Of a DNA stretch of 64,000 nucleotides, positions 23,036 through 30,818 are shown piece by piece. This DNA comes from Halomonadaceae bacterium T82-2 (lineage in GTDB: Bacteria; Pseudomonadota; Gammaproteobacteria; Pseudomonadales; Halomonadaceae), in NCBI GenBank assembly GCA_001577635.1, contig LSBP01000015.1:1-64000 (forward strand), read 5' to 3'. The notes below the pieces were generated by a model. It made no database searches, was not told the DNA's origin, and worked only from the letters and a program-made list of their open reading frames with translations. Positions within the stretch are counted from its first letter, which is position 1. Each line of letters opens with the position of its first letter. The position numbers and the translations under genes were made by a program.

Positions 23036-23069
23036 GGGCCGCCCGGGCGTGACAACACTCGGGCGGCCC
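23036..23069. terminator. Hairpin downstream of gnd
   Basis: A perfect 10-bp stem, GGGCCGCCCG (23036-23045) with CGGGCGGCCC (23060-23069), begins 22 bp after the gnd stop codon. There is no T-run. The rest of the 227-bp gap up to 23242 shows nothing recognisable. Confidence 0.6.
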
Positions 23070-23241
23070 GAACTTGCGCTCAACCTGATCGACATCAATG
23101 GCGCCGACCTTTCCCGCCCACGACGTGCGATACTGATTTACGCTGGACGGGATAAAACGCGAGCGATGGCAGCCCCTTCACGTTCACGACGCCGCATCGC
23201 GCCACACGGTCTGTCGTCCTTTCAGGTACCGGAGAACCAGT

Positions 23242-23877
23242 ATGCTAGACGCCCTCGCCCTGCTGATGATCTTCATCGGGGTCGCCTTCTCGATCTACCA
23301 GCTCTATGACATCTACTACGATCAGAACTTCGGCGATGATGAATTGATCGCCCGGGGGGATGTGCCGGACATGGAGGCCCTGGCGCAGCTGGCGGCAGGT
23401 GCCGACGACGACGCCTTCCGCCACGCGATTCGCTCGACGTTCGGCGAGAACGTCGACGAAGGCGTGATCCGCCGGGTCCTGGCCAGCGAATCGCGTCAGG
23501 CCTGTGCCGAGCCGCTGCTGCGTCGCGGTCACCGGATCGTGTTCGACGGCGGGCTGCGGGTCCGGCATCTGCCATTCTGGGAGACTCGCCCGCCACGCCA
23601 CAGCTTTCGAGCCACGCTGCTGCTGCTCATCCTGGGCTGCTGCCTGGCGGTGCTGTTCATGGGCGGGCTGAGCATCTACACCATTGCCTATCCGCTCTCG
23701 GCCGCCTGGCTGAGCTGGGCCAACGTCCCCTGGATACTGATGGTGGTGATCTACGGCCTGATCGCGCTGACCCACCTGCTGGCCCGACTCGACAAGTATC
23801 TCCACGACCTCCACGAGCTCGGCCGGCTAGACGAGCCGCCGGCCCGCGACGCGCCCCTGCACCCGAAGGCGCCGTAA
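23242..23877 (+). CDS. Membrane protein of unknown function
   Basis: A 211-aa protein I do not recognise. An N-terminal hydrophobic segment (LALLMIFIGVAFSIYQLY) is followed by a charged cytoplasmic or periplasmic region of about 100 residues rich in Asp, Glu and Arg. Two more hydrophobic segments (about 124-147 and 158-180) and a short charged tail end the protein. GGAGAA precedes the ATG. It is convergent with ddpX, whose stop lies 13 bp away, and has no operon partner. The hairpin-like layout suggests a small inner-membrane protein; no catalytic motif is visible. Confidence 0.78.
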   Translation: MLDALALLMIFIGVAFSIYQLYDIYYDQNFGDDELIARGDVPDMEALAQLAAGADDDAFRHAIRSTFGENVDEGVIRRVLASESRQACAEPLLRRGHRIVFDGGLRVRHLPFWETRPPRHSFRATLLLLILGCCLAVLFMGGLSIYTIAYPLSAAWLSWANVPWILMVVIYGLIALTHLLARLDKYLHDLHELGRLDEPPARDAPLHPKAP

Positions 23878-23890
23878 CTCTCACTAACCC

Positions 23891-24661
23891 TCACTCCACC
23901 AGCCCCAGCGAGCGCCGCCAGCGGGCTTCCAGGCTGTCCGGCGCCGTGGCACCGAACAGTGCCCGGGGCTCACCGCGATACCAGGCCCACATCTGGTCGC
24001 CGTAGCTGTAGTGCCACCACTCGCTGGGCAGGTTGGCAAAGCCAGCATCGACCATGGCGTGGTAGAGGATGCGCCGCCGGTCGCGCCAGAGGCGCGACTC
24101 GGCATCGTCGGCGTGATGCTCGAAATGCACAGTGTGCGAGCTGGCCCGCGCCTCGTCGAAGGCCGAGCCCATGTCGAGCAGCAGGCCATCGGCGTCGCAC
24201 AATGCGACATCCACCGCGCCACCGGTCAGGTGCGGGCTGGGACATTCCGCACGCTCGCTGGGCGGCGACACGAAGGCACGGGTCAGCTCATGGCGATCCG
24301 CGGCATCGAGATCGGCATAGCGCGCCTCGACCATGCCCAGCAGGGTGTCGTAAAGGTAGCGCTGCACCACGTAGGGGCGCCAGGCGTCGAGCACCACCAG
24401 CCCCAGCCCTTCCGGCAGGTGGCGCGCCACCTGCAATAGCCGCCGGTAGAGCGCCTCGCGCGTCCAGCACTCGGGTACCGCCCGGGGCACACCCAGGGTG
24501 TGGTAAATGGGCAGGGTGCGCAGTGCCGGCGCGGCGAGGCTCAGCGGATGCAGCGGCGCGCCCTCGTCGACGATGGGGATGGCCGCAATGATCTCCCACT
24601 GCGGCTCGGCGATGTCAGCGATGGGGCGTCGGGTCGGATCAGTCACGTTCGCGTGGTTCAT
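23891..24661 (-). CDS. ddpX: D-alanyl-D-alanine dipeptidase
   Basis: Zinc peptidase of the VanX/DdpX family (M15D) that splits D-Ala-D-Ala. The 256-aa protein has the full signature: SPHLTGGAVDVAL gives the His and Asp zinc ligands (SxHxxGxAxD), and SEWWHYSYGD gives the catalytic Glu and third zinc His. DAWRPYVVQ matches the conserved Arg segment. No obvious signal peptide, so probably cytoplasmic. It starts 13 bp downstream of the TRAP permease gene on the same strand, so it is the last gene of a transporter operon. In E. coli ddpX sits instead with an ABC importer. Confidence 0.92.
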   Translation of the reverse strand: MNHANVTDPTRRPIADIAEPQWEIIAAIPIVDEGAPLHPLSLAAPALRTLPIYHTLGVPRAVPECWTREALYRRLLQVARHLPEGLGLVVLDAWRPYVVQRYLYDTLLGMVEARYADLDAADRHELTRAFVSPPSERAECPSPHLTGGAVDVALCDADGLLLDMGSAFDEARASSHTVHFEHHADDAESRLWRDRRRILYHAMVDAGFANLPSEWWHYSYGDQMWAWYRGEPRALFGATAPDSLEARWRRSLGLVE

Positions 24662-24674
24662 GGTCAGGATGCAA

Positions 24675-25955
24675 TCAGCCCAGGGTTTCGGGTAGCCAGG
24701 TAATCAGGCCAGGGAAGAGGATCAGCACCAGCAGCACCGCCACTGCGGTCAGGATGAACGGCCAGATGGTGCGGAACAGCACGGTGATGTCGAGGCGGCT
24801 GACCGCCGCGGCGATGAACAGGCAGGCGCCCATCGGCGGCGTGATCAGGGCGATGGTGATGTTCAGGGTGATGATGATGCCCAGAGCCACCGGGTCGATG
24901 CCGGCGGACAGCGCCACCGGGGTGAACACCGGCGAGAGCAGCATCAGCGCCGAGACTTCCTCCATGAACATGCCGGTGACGAAGGTGATCGCGCTGAGCA
25001 GCAGCAGCACGATGACCGGGGAGTCGATAAACGGCTCGAGCAGCCCGGCAAAGCGATCCGGCGCTTGGGCATAGGCCAGCTCCCAGCTGATCACCGAGGA
25101 GATGCCGATGATCATGAAGATCGCCGCGGCCAGCCGCGTGGTCTCCACCACCGCCCGCCAGAAGGCGCCCGGGCGCAGCTCGCCCATCGCCAGGCCGCAC
25201 AGGGCGACATAGAGTACGGTCAACGCCCCGGACTCGGTGGGCGTGACGAAGCCCAGCACGATCCCGGCGACGATGATGAATGGCGCGACCAGCGCCGGCA
25301 GCGCACCGCGTACCGCCTCGACCACCTCGTTCATCGCGGGCAGCGTGGTGCGCCGCTCGAGGCCGGCGCGCCGGGCATGGAAGGCATTCATCGCCATGAA
25401 CGCCAGCGCCAGCAGCAGGCCCGGCACCACACCGCCGAGGAACAGCTGGCCGACCGAGGTATTGGTCTGCGCACTGTAGAGGATCATGAAGATGCTCGGC
25501 GGGATGATCGGCCCGATCAGCGAGCTGCCGGCGGTCAGCCCGGCGGCGAAGGCGGTGGAATAGCCCTCGCGAGTCATCGCCGGCACCAGCAGCGCACCCA
25601 GCGCCGAGGCGTCGGCGGCCGCCGAACCGTTGACCCCGGACATGAAGACGCTGCCCACCACGTTGACGTGACCGATGCCGCCGCGCAGATGGCCAACCAG
25701 CAGACGCGCGACGCGCATCAGCCGCTCGGTCATGCCGCAGGCGTTCATCAGGTTGCCGGCGAGGATGAACAGCGGAATCGCCATCAAGGAGAAGCTGTTC
25801 AGGCCACCGAAGAACTGCTGCGGCATCATCCGCGCGACCATTCCCGGGTCGACGAACACGAAACCCACCAGCGCGGTGACGATCAGCGTCAGAAACAGCG
25901 GGATGCCCAGCAGGGTGTTGGCCAGCAGGGTGACGAACATCGTGGCGACCATCAT
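24675..25955 (-). CDS. dctM: TRAP transporter large permease, DctM type
   Basis: Large membrane subunit (426 aa, about 12 hydrophobic segments) of a tripartite ATP-independent periplasmic transporter that uses an ion gradient for uptake. Family motifs are GIPLFLTLI near the N-terminus, FILAGNLMNACGMTERLMR, GGIGHVNVVGSVFMSGVNGSA and TAGSSLIGPIIPPSI. The start overlaps the dctQ stop by four bases (ATGA), indicating translational coupling. It is followed 13 bp later by ddpX. The substrate cannot be read from this subunit. Confidence 0.95.
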   Translation of the reverse strand: MMVATMFVTLLANTLLGIPLFLTLIVTALVGFVFVDPGMVARMMPQQFFGGLNSFSLMAIPLFILAGNLMNACGMTERLMRVARLLVGHLRGGIGHVNVVGSVFMSGVNGSAAADASALGALLVPAMTREGYSTAFAAGLTAGSSLIGPIIPPSIFMILYSAQTNTSVGQLFLGGVVPGLLLALAFMAMNAFHARRAGLERRTTLPAMNEVVEAVRGALPALVAPFIIVAGIVLGFVTPTESGALTVLYVALCGLAMGELRPGAFWRAVVETTRLAAAIFMIIGISSVISWELAYAQAPDRFAGLLEPFIDSPVIVLLLLSAITFVTGMFMEEVSALMLLSPVFTPVALSAGIDPVALGIIITLNITIALITPPMGACLFIAAAVSRLDITVLFRTIWPFILTAVAVLLVLILFPGLITWLPETLG

Positions 25956-26461
25956 GAGGTAGCCCCCTCGGCGGCGTTCGTGTCATCGGCACCGGGTTGC
26001 GGCAGCGGGTTCGGGCCGTAGATCAGCACCTGCAGCGCGAGCAGGCCAAAGCCCAGCGGCATGGCCATCATGGGGATGGTGCGGCTGATGCCCAGCCCCT
26101 GGGAGGTGAAGTAGCCGACCGACAGCGCGTAATGCCAGCTCCACCAGGTCATCGCCAGGGCCAGGACCAGCGTCAGCAGCCACTGATAGGCCAGCAGCAC
26201 GCGGCGGGCGGTCGCGCCCAGGCGGCGCTCGAGCAGCGCCACGCGCATGTGCTCGCCGCGCACCCAGACGTTGCCGGCGATCAGCAGCGCCGAGGCGATC
26301 AGGCAGTAACGGGCGAGTTCGTCGCTCCAGATCGGCGCCTGGCCGACCACGTAGCGGGTAATGACGCCATAGAGGATGTCGACCAGCGTGATCAGCAGTG
26401 CCAGGCCGCCGAGGCCGGTGGTGACCCGCCCCAGCAGCGTCAGCAGGGTATTTCGGAACAT
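25952..26461 (-). CDS. dctQ: TRAP transporter small permease, DctQ type
   Basis: Small membrane subunit of 169 aa with four predicted helices. Typical DctQ landmarks are VTRYVVGQAPIWSDELARYCLI (quoted only in part: the WSDELAR motif at about 41-47), GNVWVRGEHMRV and the last helix with IPMMAMPLGF. It forms the membrane complex with DctM and meets the binding protein encoded upstream. Overlap with dctM and a 72-bp hairpin-containing gap to dctP show a single operon. Confidence 0.93.
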   Translation of the reverse strand: MFRNTLLTLLGRVTTGLGGLALLITLVDILYGVITRYVVGQAPIWSDELARYCLIASALLIAGNVWVRGEHMRVALLERRLGATARRVLLAYQWLLTLVLALAMTWWSWHYALSVGYFTSQGLGISRTIPMMAMPLGFGLLALQVLIYGPNPLPQPGADDTNAAEGATS

Positions 26462-26475
26462 GGTGTTGTCACACG

Positions 26476-26504
26476 CTCATGGCCGGCCGACGGCCGACCA
26501 TGAG
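26476..26504. repeat. Inverted repeat between dctP and dctQ
   Basis: CTCATGGCCGGCCG (26476-26489) faces CGGCCGACCATGAG (26491-26504) with one mismatch and a single central base. It lies downstream of dctP and upstream of dctQ in the same operon. Such hairpins commonly protect or partly terminate the binding-protein mRNA, giving excess SBP over permease. Confidence 0.65.
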
Positions 26505-26533
26505 GCATGCCTCGTCGAGTGAATGGAGAGCGG

Positions 26534-27568
26534 TCAGTCGGCGAGCAGGTCGCCCTGCCCGGCATCCTCGAGAGCCATCTTGATCCACTCGTCGCCGATA
26601 TCCTTCTGCCGGAGCCAGTCGATGTAGGCCGGCTGCCCCTTCTCGCGGAAGGCGGCGAGCTCCTCGTCGGAGGGTTCGATCACCTGCATGCCGTGGTCGG
26701 CGAGGAACTGGATGCGCTCGTCGACACGCTTCTCGACGTCCTCGCGGTTGAGCGCGTTGGCCTCCTTCACGGCCGCATCAATCGCCTGGCGGTCCTCCTC
26801 GGAGAGACCGTCGTACCAGCTGCCGTTGGCAATCAGGAACTGATCCGAATACTGCACGTTGGCCAGCGTCAGGTACTTCTGCACCTCGTAGAGGCTGCCC
26901 ATGATGATGTACATCGGCGGGTTCATCTGGCCGTCGGCGACATTGGTCTTGAGCGCCATGTAGGTATCGGTCCAGGGGATCGGCGTGCCGGACGCGCCAA
27001 AGGCCTCGTAGAGCGCCACCTGGCTGGGATCCATGGCACGGAAGCGCAGGCCGTCGAAGTCGTCCGGGCTGCTGATGGGACGCTTGGAGTTGGTGAAATC
27101 GAGGAAGCCGCCCTCCTCGATCACCCCGAGCAGCTCGGCGCCGGTGCGCTCCTTCAGGGTGTTCTCGACCTTGTTCCAGTAGTCGCCCTCGTCGAAGAAC
27201 TGGTGGGCGGCGTCGTAGTCCTCGAACAGGAAGGGGATCGCGCTGACGTAGATCTCCGGCACGATCGGTGACAGGCCGGCGAACGAGGCGATGTTCAGGC
27301 TCGGCGAGTTGATCACCTGCTCCATGCGTTCCTGCTCTTCGCCGAGCATCGAGTTGGGGTAGAGCTTGAGCTGGATGTCGCCGTCGGTCTTCTCCTCGAC
27401 CAGTCGCTTGAGGTTGCTGGCGAACAGGTGCACGGCGTTCTTGTCGGTATCGGGCGGACCGTTGTAGCTCAGGTTGATGGTCGTGGCGGCGTTGGCCAGG
27501 CTCGCTGTGGCGAGCATACCCGTCGCGGTGACGGCCAGCAGGGCATTGTGAAGGGTGGGAATACGCAT
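26534..27568 (-). CDS. dctP: TRAP transporter substrate-binding protein, DctP type
   Basis: Periplasmic binding protein of 344 aa. The Sec signal peptide covers about residues 1-27 (cleavage likely after SLANA). DctP features are INLSYNGPPDTDKN, FRAMDPSQVALYEAFGASGTPIPW (split: the LRFRAMDPS segment supplies the conserved Arg that usually pairs with a substrate carboxylate) and YMALKTNVADGQMNP. The conserved Arg suggests an acidic ligand, but peptide ligands remain possible given the dipeptidase at the operon end. The ATG at 27568 follows AAGGAGCC. Confidence 0.94.
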   Translation of the reverse strand: MRIPTLHNALLAVTATGMLATASLANAATTINLSYNGPPDTDKNAVHLFASNLKRLVEEKTDGDIQLKLYPNSMLGEEQERMEQVINSPSLNIASFAGLSPIVPEIYVSAIPFLFEDYDAAHQFFDEGDYWNKVENTLKERTGAELLGVIEEGGFLDFTNSKRPISSPDDFDGLRFRAMDPSQVALYEAFGASGTPIPWTDTYMALKTNVADGQMNPPMYIIMGSLYEVQKYLTLANVQYSDQFLIANGSWYDGLSEEDRQAIDAAVKEANALNREDVEKRVDERIQFLADHGMQVIEPSDEELAAFREKGQPAYIDWLRQKDIGDEWIKMALEDAGQGDLLAD

Positions 27569-27671
27569 GAAAGGCTCCTTGTTATTGTGCGAGTTCGCGT
27601 GAAACCGGCGTCGGCCAAGGACGACACATCGACGCTAGCCGTTGCGCTGTTGACCTTTCAAGCGCACAACC

Positions 27672-27688
27672 GTTGCCCTCAGGGCAAC
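27672..27688. promoter_or_regulatory. Perfect palindrome upstream of dctP, across the lysR stop codon
   Basis: GTTGCCCT-C-AGGGCAAC is a perfect 8-bp inverted repeat and contains a T-N11-A core. It lies 104-120 bp upstream of dctP and overlaps the end of the LysR gene. It fits a LysR-type operator for the TRAP operon; a small terminator hairpin for lysR is the alternative. Confidence 0.5.
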
Positions 27689-28623
27689 ACCCGTGAATCC
27701 AGGAGCCGAGGCGCATCGGCGCTGAAGAAACGCATGCTGCGTCGCAGGTGCCTGATGAAGGCCTGGGCGGCCACCGTCAGCGGCCGTTCGGCCTGGCTGA
27801 CGATGCGCGCCCGGGCATGGCGCAGTACCCCGGCCTCGACCTCGCGGGCGACGATGCTGCCCTCGTGGATCTCCTCGAGCACGGTCAGCTCGGGCATGAA
27901 GGTCACGCCCAGCCCCGAACGCACGAAGTTCTTGAGCACCGACACCGAGTTGGTCTTCATTCGCGGCCGGTAGGAGAGATGAGCCTCGTAGAGTGCCATG
28001 TCGACCAGCTGCCCCATGCCGGTGTGGCTGTCGATCAGCGCCAGCGGGTGCTCGGCGATCGCTGCCAGTGGCAGCGGCGCTACCGCCCGGGCCAGGGCGT
28101 GGCCGGCGGGCACGATCAGGTCGAGCGGCTGGCAGCGATCGATGTGCGAGACCAGTTGCGGGTCGTCGGGCGGCGCGTAGAGCAGCGCCAGGTCGACGGC
28201 ATCCTCCTTGACCAGCATCATCGCCTCGGTGAGGCCGGCCATGTGGACCTCGATCTCCAGGCCCGGATAGGTGGCCAGGAAGTTCTGCAGCGGCGCCGAG
28301 ATCAGATCGGCGATGAAGCCCTCGCCGACGGCGATGCGCACCTCGCCACGCTCGAGGTTCTGCAGCGCCTGCAGGCGCGACAGCGTGGCCCGCTCGGCGG
28401 CGCGCTGGTCGCGATAGTGGCGCAGGATCAGCTCGCCCGCCGGGGTCAGCGCAACCCGCGAGGCACGCACCAGCAGCAGGGTATCCAGCTCCTCCTCGAG
28501 GGCGCGCAACTGGCGACTGAGCGCCGACGGATTGACGCCCAGCTGGGCGGCAGCACGGCGCAACGAGCCGTAGTGGACAATGGCGTCGAGGTATTCCAGG
28601 GCGCGGGTCTTGAAGGGGCTCAT
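27679..28623 (-). CDS. LysR-type regulator, probably of the TRAP operon
   Basis: A 314-aa LysR regulator. The winged helix (TRALEYLDAIVHYGSLRRAAAQLG ... SALSRQLRALEEEL, shown in part) occupies residues 1-60 and the inducer-binding domain the remainder. Position directly upstream of dctPQM-ddpX on the same strand suggests it controls them, though co-transcription is unlikely given the 110-bp gap. The ATG at 28623 directly follows an in-frame GTG at 28626. The inducer is unknown. No diagnostic feature links it to a named family member. Confidence 0.88.
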   Translation of the reverse strand: MSPFKTRALEYLDAIVHYGSLRRAAAQLGVNPSALSRQLRALEEELDTLLLVRASRVALTPAGELILRHYRDQRAAERATLSRLQALQNLERGEVRIAVGEGFIADLISAPLQNFLATYPGLEIEVHMAGLTEAMMLVKEDAVDLALLYAPPDDPQLVSHIDRCQPLDLIVPAGHALARAVAPLPLAAIAEHPLALIDSHTGMGQLVDMALYEAHLSYRPRMKTNSVSVLKNFVRSGLGVTFMPELTVLEEIHEGSIVAREVEAGVLRHARARIVSQAERPLTVAAQAFIRHLRRSMRFFSADAPRLLDSRVLP

Positions 28624-28755
28624 CACGAACTCGGCTCGGCAGGCGGTCTCTTCATCTTTGCGGCCGCGGCGTCGCGACCTTCACGAAAGAGCATCATACT
28701 CCGACCACTTCGCTCGAGCGCATTACGTCCCTCGTGACCGTGCTAGGGTGGAGGC

Positions 28756-29244
28756 ATGTCCGCCAACGCTCCCAGCACGCCACATTTGCGCCCCGCCCGA
28801 GGCGACGACCTCGACACCGTGCTCGCCTGGCCCGCCGACGCCGCGGCGAGCCGGCGCTGGGCGGGGCCGCGGCTGCCCTACCCGACCACGGCCAACACCG
28901 CCTGGATGACACTGGAGGCTTCGCCGGAGAACAGCTTCGCGCTGGTCGACGCCGACGGCGCGCTGCTCGGTTTCGGCCAACTACTGCGCTGGGACTATCG
29001 AGTGGTGCATCTGGCACGACTGATCGTCGCCCCGGCTCAGCGCGGCCGCGGCCTGGGGCGCGAGCTCTGTCGGGCGCTGATCGCTCGCGCCAGCGAGGCG
29101 TTCGAGGCCCGCCGGTTGACCCTCAACGTCTATGCTGACAACCATACTGCCTTAAGCCTGTATCGCTCGCTGGGCTTCACCGAACTGCTGCGCAACGAAG
29201 CCGGTGACGTGATCTTCATGAGCCTGGTATTGTCTTTACGTTGA
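28756..29244 (+). CDS. GNAT family N-acetyltransferase
   Basis: A 162-aa acetyl-CoA-dependent N-acetyltransferase. The acetyl-CoA pyrophosphate loop is APAQRGRGLGRELCRAL (about residues 94-110), followed by the family's late motif NHTALSLYRSLGF. The substrate is not predictable. The protein is intact and of the usual length. It is transcribed divergently from the LysR gene and is not in an obvious operon. Confidence 0.88.
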   Translation: MSANAPSTPHLRPARGDDLDTVLAWPADAAASRRWAGPRLPYPTTANTAWMTLEASPENSFALVDADGALLGFGQLLRWDYRVVHLARLIVAPAQRGRGLGRELCRALIARASEAFEARRLTLNVYADNHTALSLYRSLGFTELLRNEAGDVIFMSLVLSLR

Positions 29245-29325
29245 GCCGTTGCCCCGGGAATTTGCCAGGCGTACCGAGACGCGGTAGCTTGAGGCAACGG
29301 AATACTTGAGTGGAGTACTCGGAGA

Positions 29326-29481
29326 ATGAATCAGCGCAAGAGTGTCATCACCCGCGTCTACGTTCCCACCCATGTCCGTGACCTGCCCAACGGCGAACGG
29401 GAGACGATTCCCGGGCATTACCGGACGCCCGAGACCGGCCAGGAGTCAACGGACAACGACGGCGATACCCACGACTCCTGA
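29326..29481 (+). CDS. Small 51-aa hypothetical protein
   Basis: A short reading frame starting MNQRKSVITRVYVPTHV and ending GDTHDS. It is hydrophilic with an acidic, Thr-rich tail and contains PNGERETIPGHYRTPETG. CGGAGA sits just before the ATG. It has no membrane segment or recognised domain. Codon choice is typical of the region, which favours a real gene, but length makes the call tentative. It lies alone between a GNAT gene and the end of a convergent lipoprotein gene 10 bp away. Confidence 0.5.
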   Translation: MNQRKSVITRVYVPTHVRDLPNGERETIPGHYRTPETGQESTDNDGDTHDS

Positions 29482-29491
29482 GCCTCGTGCG

Positions 29492-30040
29492 TCATCGGCT
29501 CAGGTCGACCTCGAGCGTCTGCCCCCTGCCGACCTCGATCTGCTTGAGGATCAAGGGGCTGCGCGACTGGCCGCCGGGCAGCAGCACGCTGCCGGCGACG
29601 TAGAACACCCCCGCCGGAATGTCATGGGCCACGAAATAGCCATTGGCGTCGGTCTCGGCGTAATGGGTGTATTCCCGTGCCCGCGGATCGGCGGGTTCGA
29701 TGCGCTTGCCGGCCAGCGCCACCTCGGCGGCTTCGGCGGAGTATTGGGTAGCCGGCGCGATCGATACCGTCTCGTGGGCGCCGACGAGCGTCTGTCCTTT
29801 TGAGGTGGTGTAGCTCAGACGCCCCTTGATCGTCGCGCTGCCGTGCTTGTCGAGCTTGGCGTAGGTCTCGGCGGGAAACGGCACCTTGCGTTCGACCATC
29901 CCCGGCTGTCCGGGCGCCTCGCCACCGCGCTCGATGACTGTCGGGCGGCCCGTCTCGCCGCCCCCCGGCAGCATGCTCTGTAATCCCTGACAGCCGCTGA
30001 GCAGCAGTCCCAGCAACACCACTCCCATCCATTGGCGCAT
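29492..30040 (-). CDS. Lipoprotein with a carboxypeptidase-regulatory-like fold
   Basis: A 182-aa predicted lipoprotein: a short hydrophobic signal ends in the lipobox LLSGC (Cys about residue 17). A Gly/Pro-rich linker precedes a domain containing GSATIKGRLSYTT...ETDANGYFVAHDIPAGVFYVAGS, which resembles the beta-sandwich CarboxypepD_reg fold used in binding or structural proteins. No enzyme motif is visible. A GGAGGGGAGG sequence supports the ATG at 30040. The function is unknown; attachment to an envelope membrane is inferred from the lipobox. Confidence 0.72.
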   Translation of the reverse strand: MRQWMGVVLLGLLLSGCQGLQSMLPGGGETGRPTVIERGGEAPGQPGMVERKVPFPAETYAKLDKHGSATIKGRLSYTTSKGQTLVGAHETVSIAPATQYSAEAAEVALAGKRIEPADPRAREYTHYAETDANGYFVAHDIPAGVFYVAGSVLLPGGQSRSPLILKQIEVGRGQTLEVDLSR

Positions 30041-30094
30041 CACAGCCTCCCCTCCATGCCCAAGCCGCTCGGGCCTGATTTATCGACACGGCGC

Positions 30095-30622
30095 TTACGT
30101 CTCGTCATGCGTCGGCGCGCTCAGCACCATCTGCGAACCACGAATCCGGATATCGAAACGGCCGAGAAAACTCATCCCCAGCAGGGCAGTATCGACGCCG
30201 ATGCCCGCGTTGATCGAGCCGCCAACGTCGCGGGCCCGCAGGCCACCCAGCGAAACCTCGTCGAGAGTCGTCAGGAACCCGCTGGCGCGCCCGTTGGCGG
30301 TATCGAACGTGGCCCGAATACCGCGCTCGAGCCCCAGGCGATCGGCGAGACCGGCGGGAATTGAGACCAGACTGGCGCCGGTGTCCAGCAGGAAGGTCAC
30401 CGGCTCACCGTTGATACGTCCGGTGGCCACAAAGTGCCCGCTGGCATTGCGCGTCAGAGTGATCGGCCCAGTACCTTCGTCCTCCACGAGTCCGGCATTA
30501 GGATTGTGCCGCGTCGTCAGGCGATCCTGAAACCAGAGTACTGCCAGGCCCAGCAGGATCACCCAGAACAGCACCATCATGCCCAGGCCGGTGCGTCGCA
30601 CGCCGTCGTTATTATCGTTCAT
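30095..30622 (-). CDS. Membrane-anchored retropepsin-like aspartic protease
   Basis: A 175-aa protein with one N-terminal transmembrane helix (about residues 12-30) and a clan AA protease domain of the TIGR02281 type. The active-site motif FLLDTGASLVSIP (Asp about residue 80) is complete, with the downstream NAGIG and LLGMSFLGRFD (the Gly-hydrophobic flap partner) in order. Single-domain members act as dimers. The catalytic domain probably faces the periplasm. The substrate is unknown. It diverges from the yhiI-rbbA operon. Confidence 0.85.
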   Translation of the reverse strand: MNDNNDGVRRTGLGMMVLFWVILLGLAVLWFQDRLTTRHNPNAGLVEDEGTGPITLTRNASGHFVATGRINGEPVTFLLDTGASLVSIPAGLADRLGLERGIRATFDTANGRASGFLTTLDEVSLGGLRARDVGGSINAGIGVDTALLGMSFLGRFDIRIRGSQMVLSAPTHDET

Positions 30623-30727
30623 TTTACCTCGATCATTGCTCCCGTCGGCGTGTCACACTACCCGAGAGAGCCGCCCAGCATAGTCATCAGGACGACACTC
30701 TGGCAGACAATCACGATGCTACTACTC

Positions 30728-30749
30728 TGACATTCGTTGATGTATGTCA
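30728..30749. promoter_or_regulatory. Inverted repeat TGACAT-N10-ATGTCA upstream of yhiI
   Basis: TGACAT (30728-30733) and ATGTCA (30744-30749) are perfect 6-bp arms. They lie about 70-90 bp upstream of yhiI, in the less GC-rich divergent gap shared with the aspartic protease gene. The symmetry fits a dimeric regulator site, but no regulator gene is adjacent. Confidence 0.35.
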
Positions 30750-30818
30750 TGTTGCGTGTCGTCAATACACAGATAATGAAACAAGAACTGACCACTGCAA
30801 TTGGGCAGGATATCAAGC

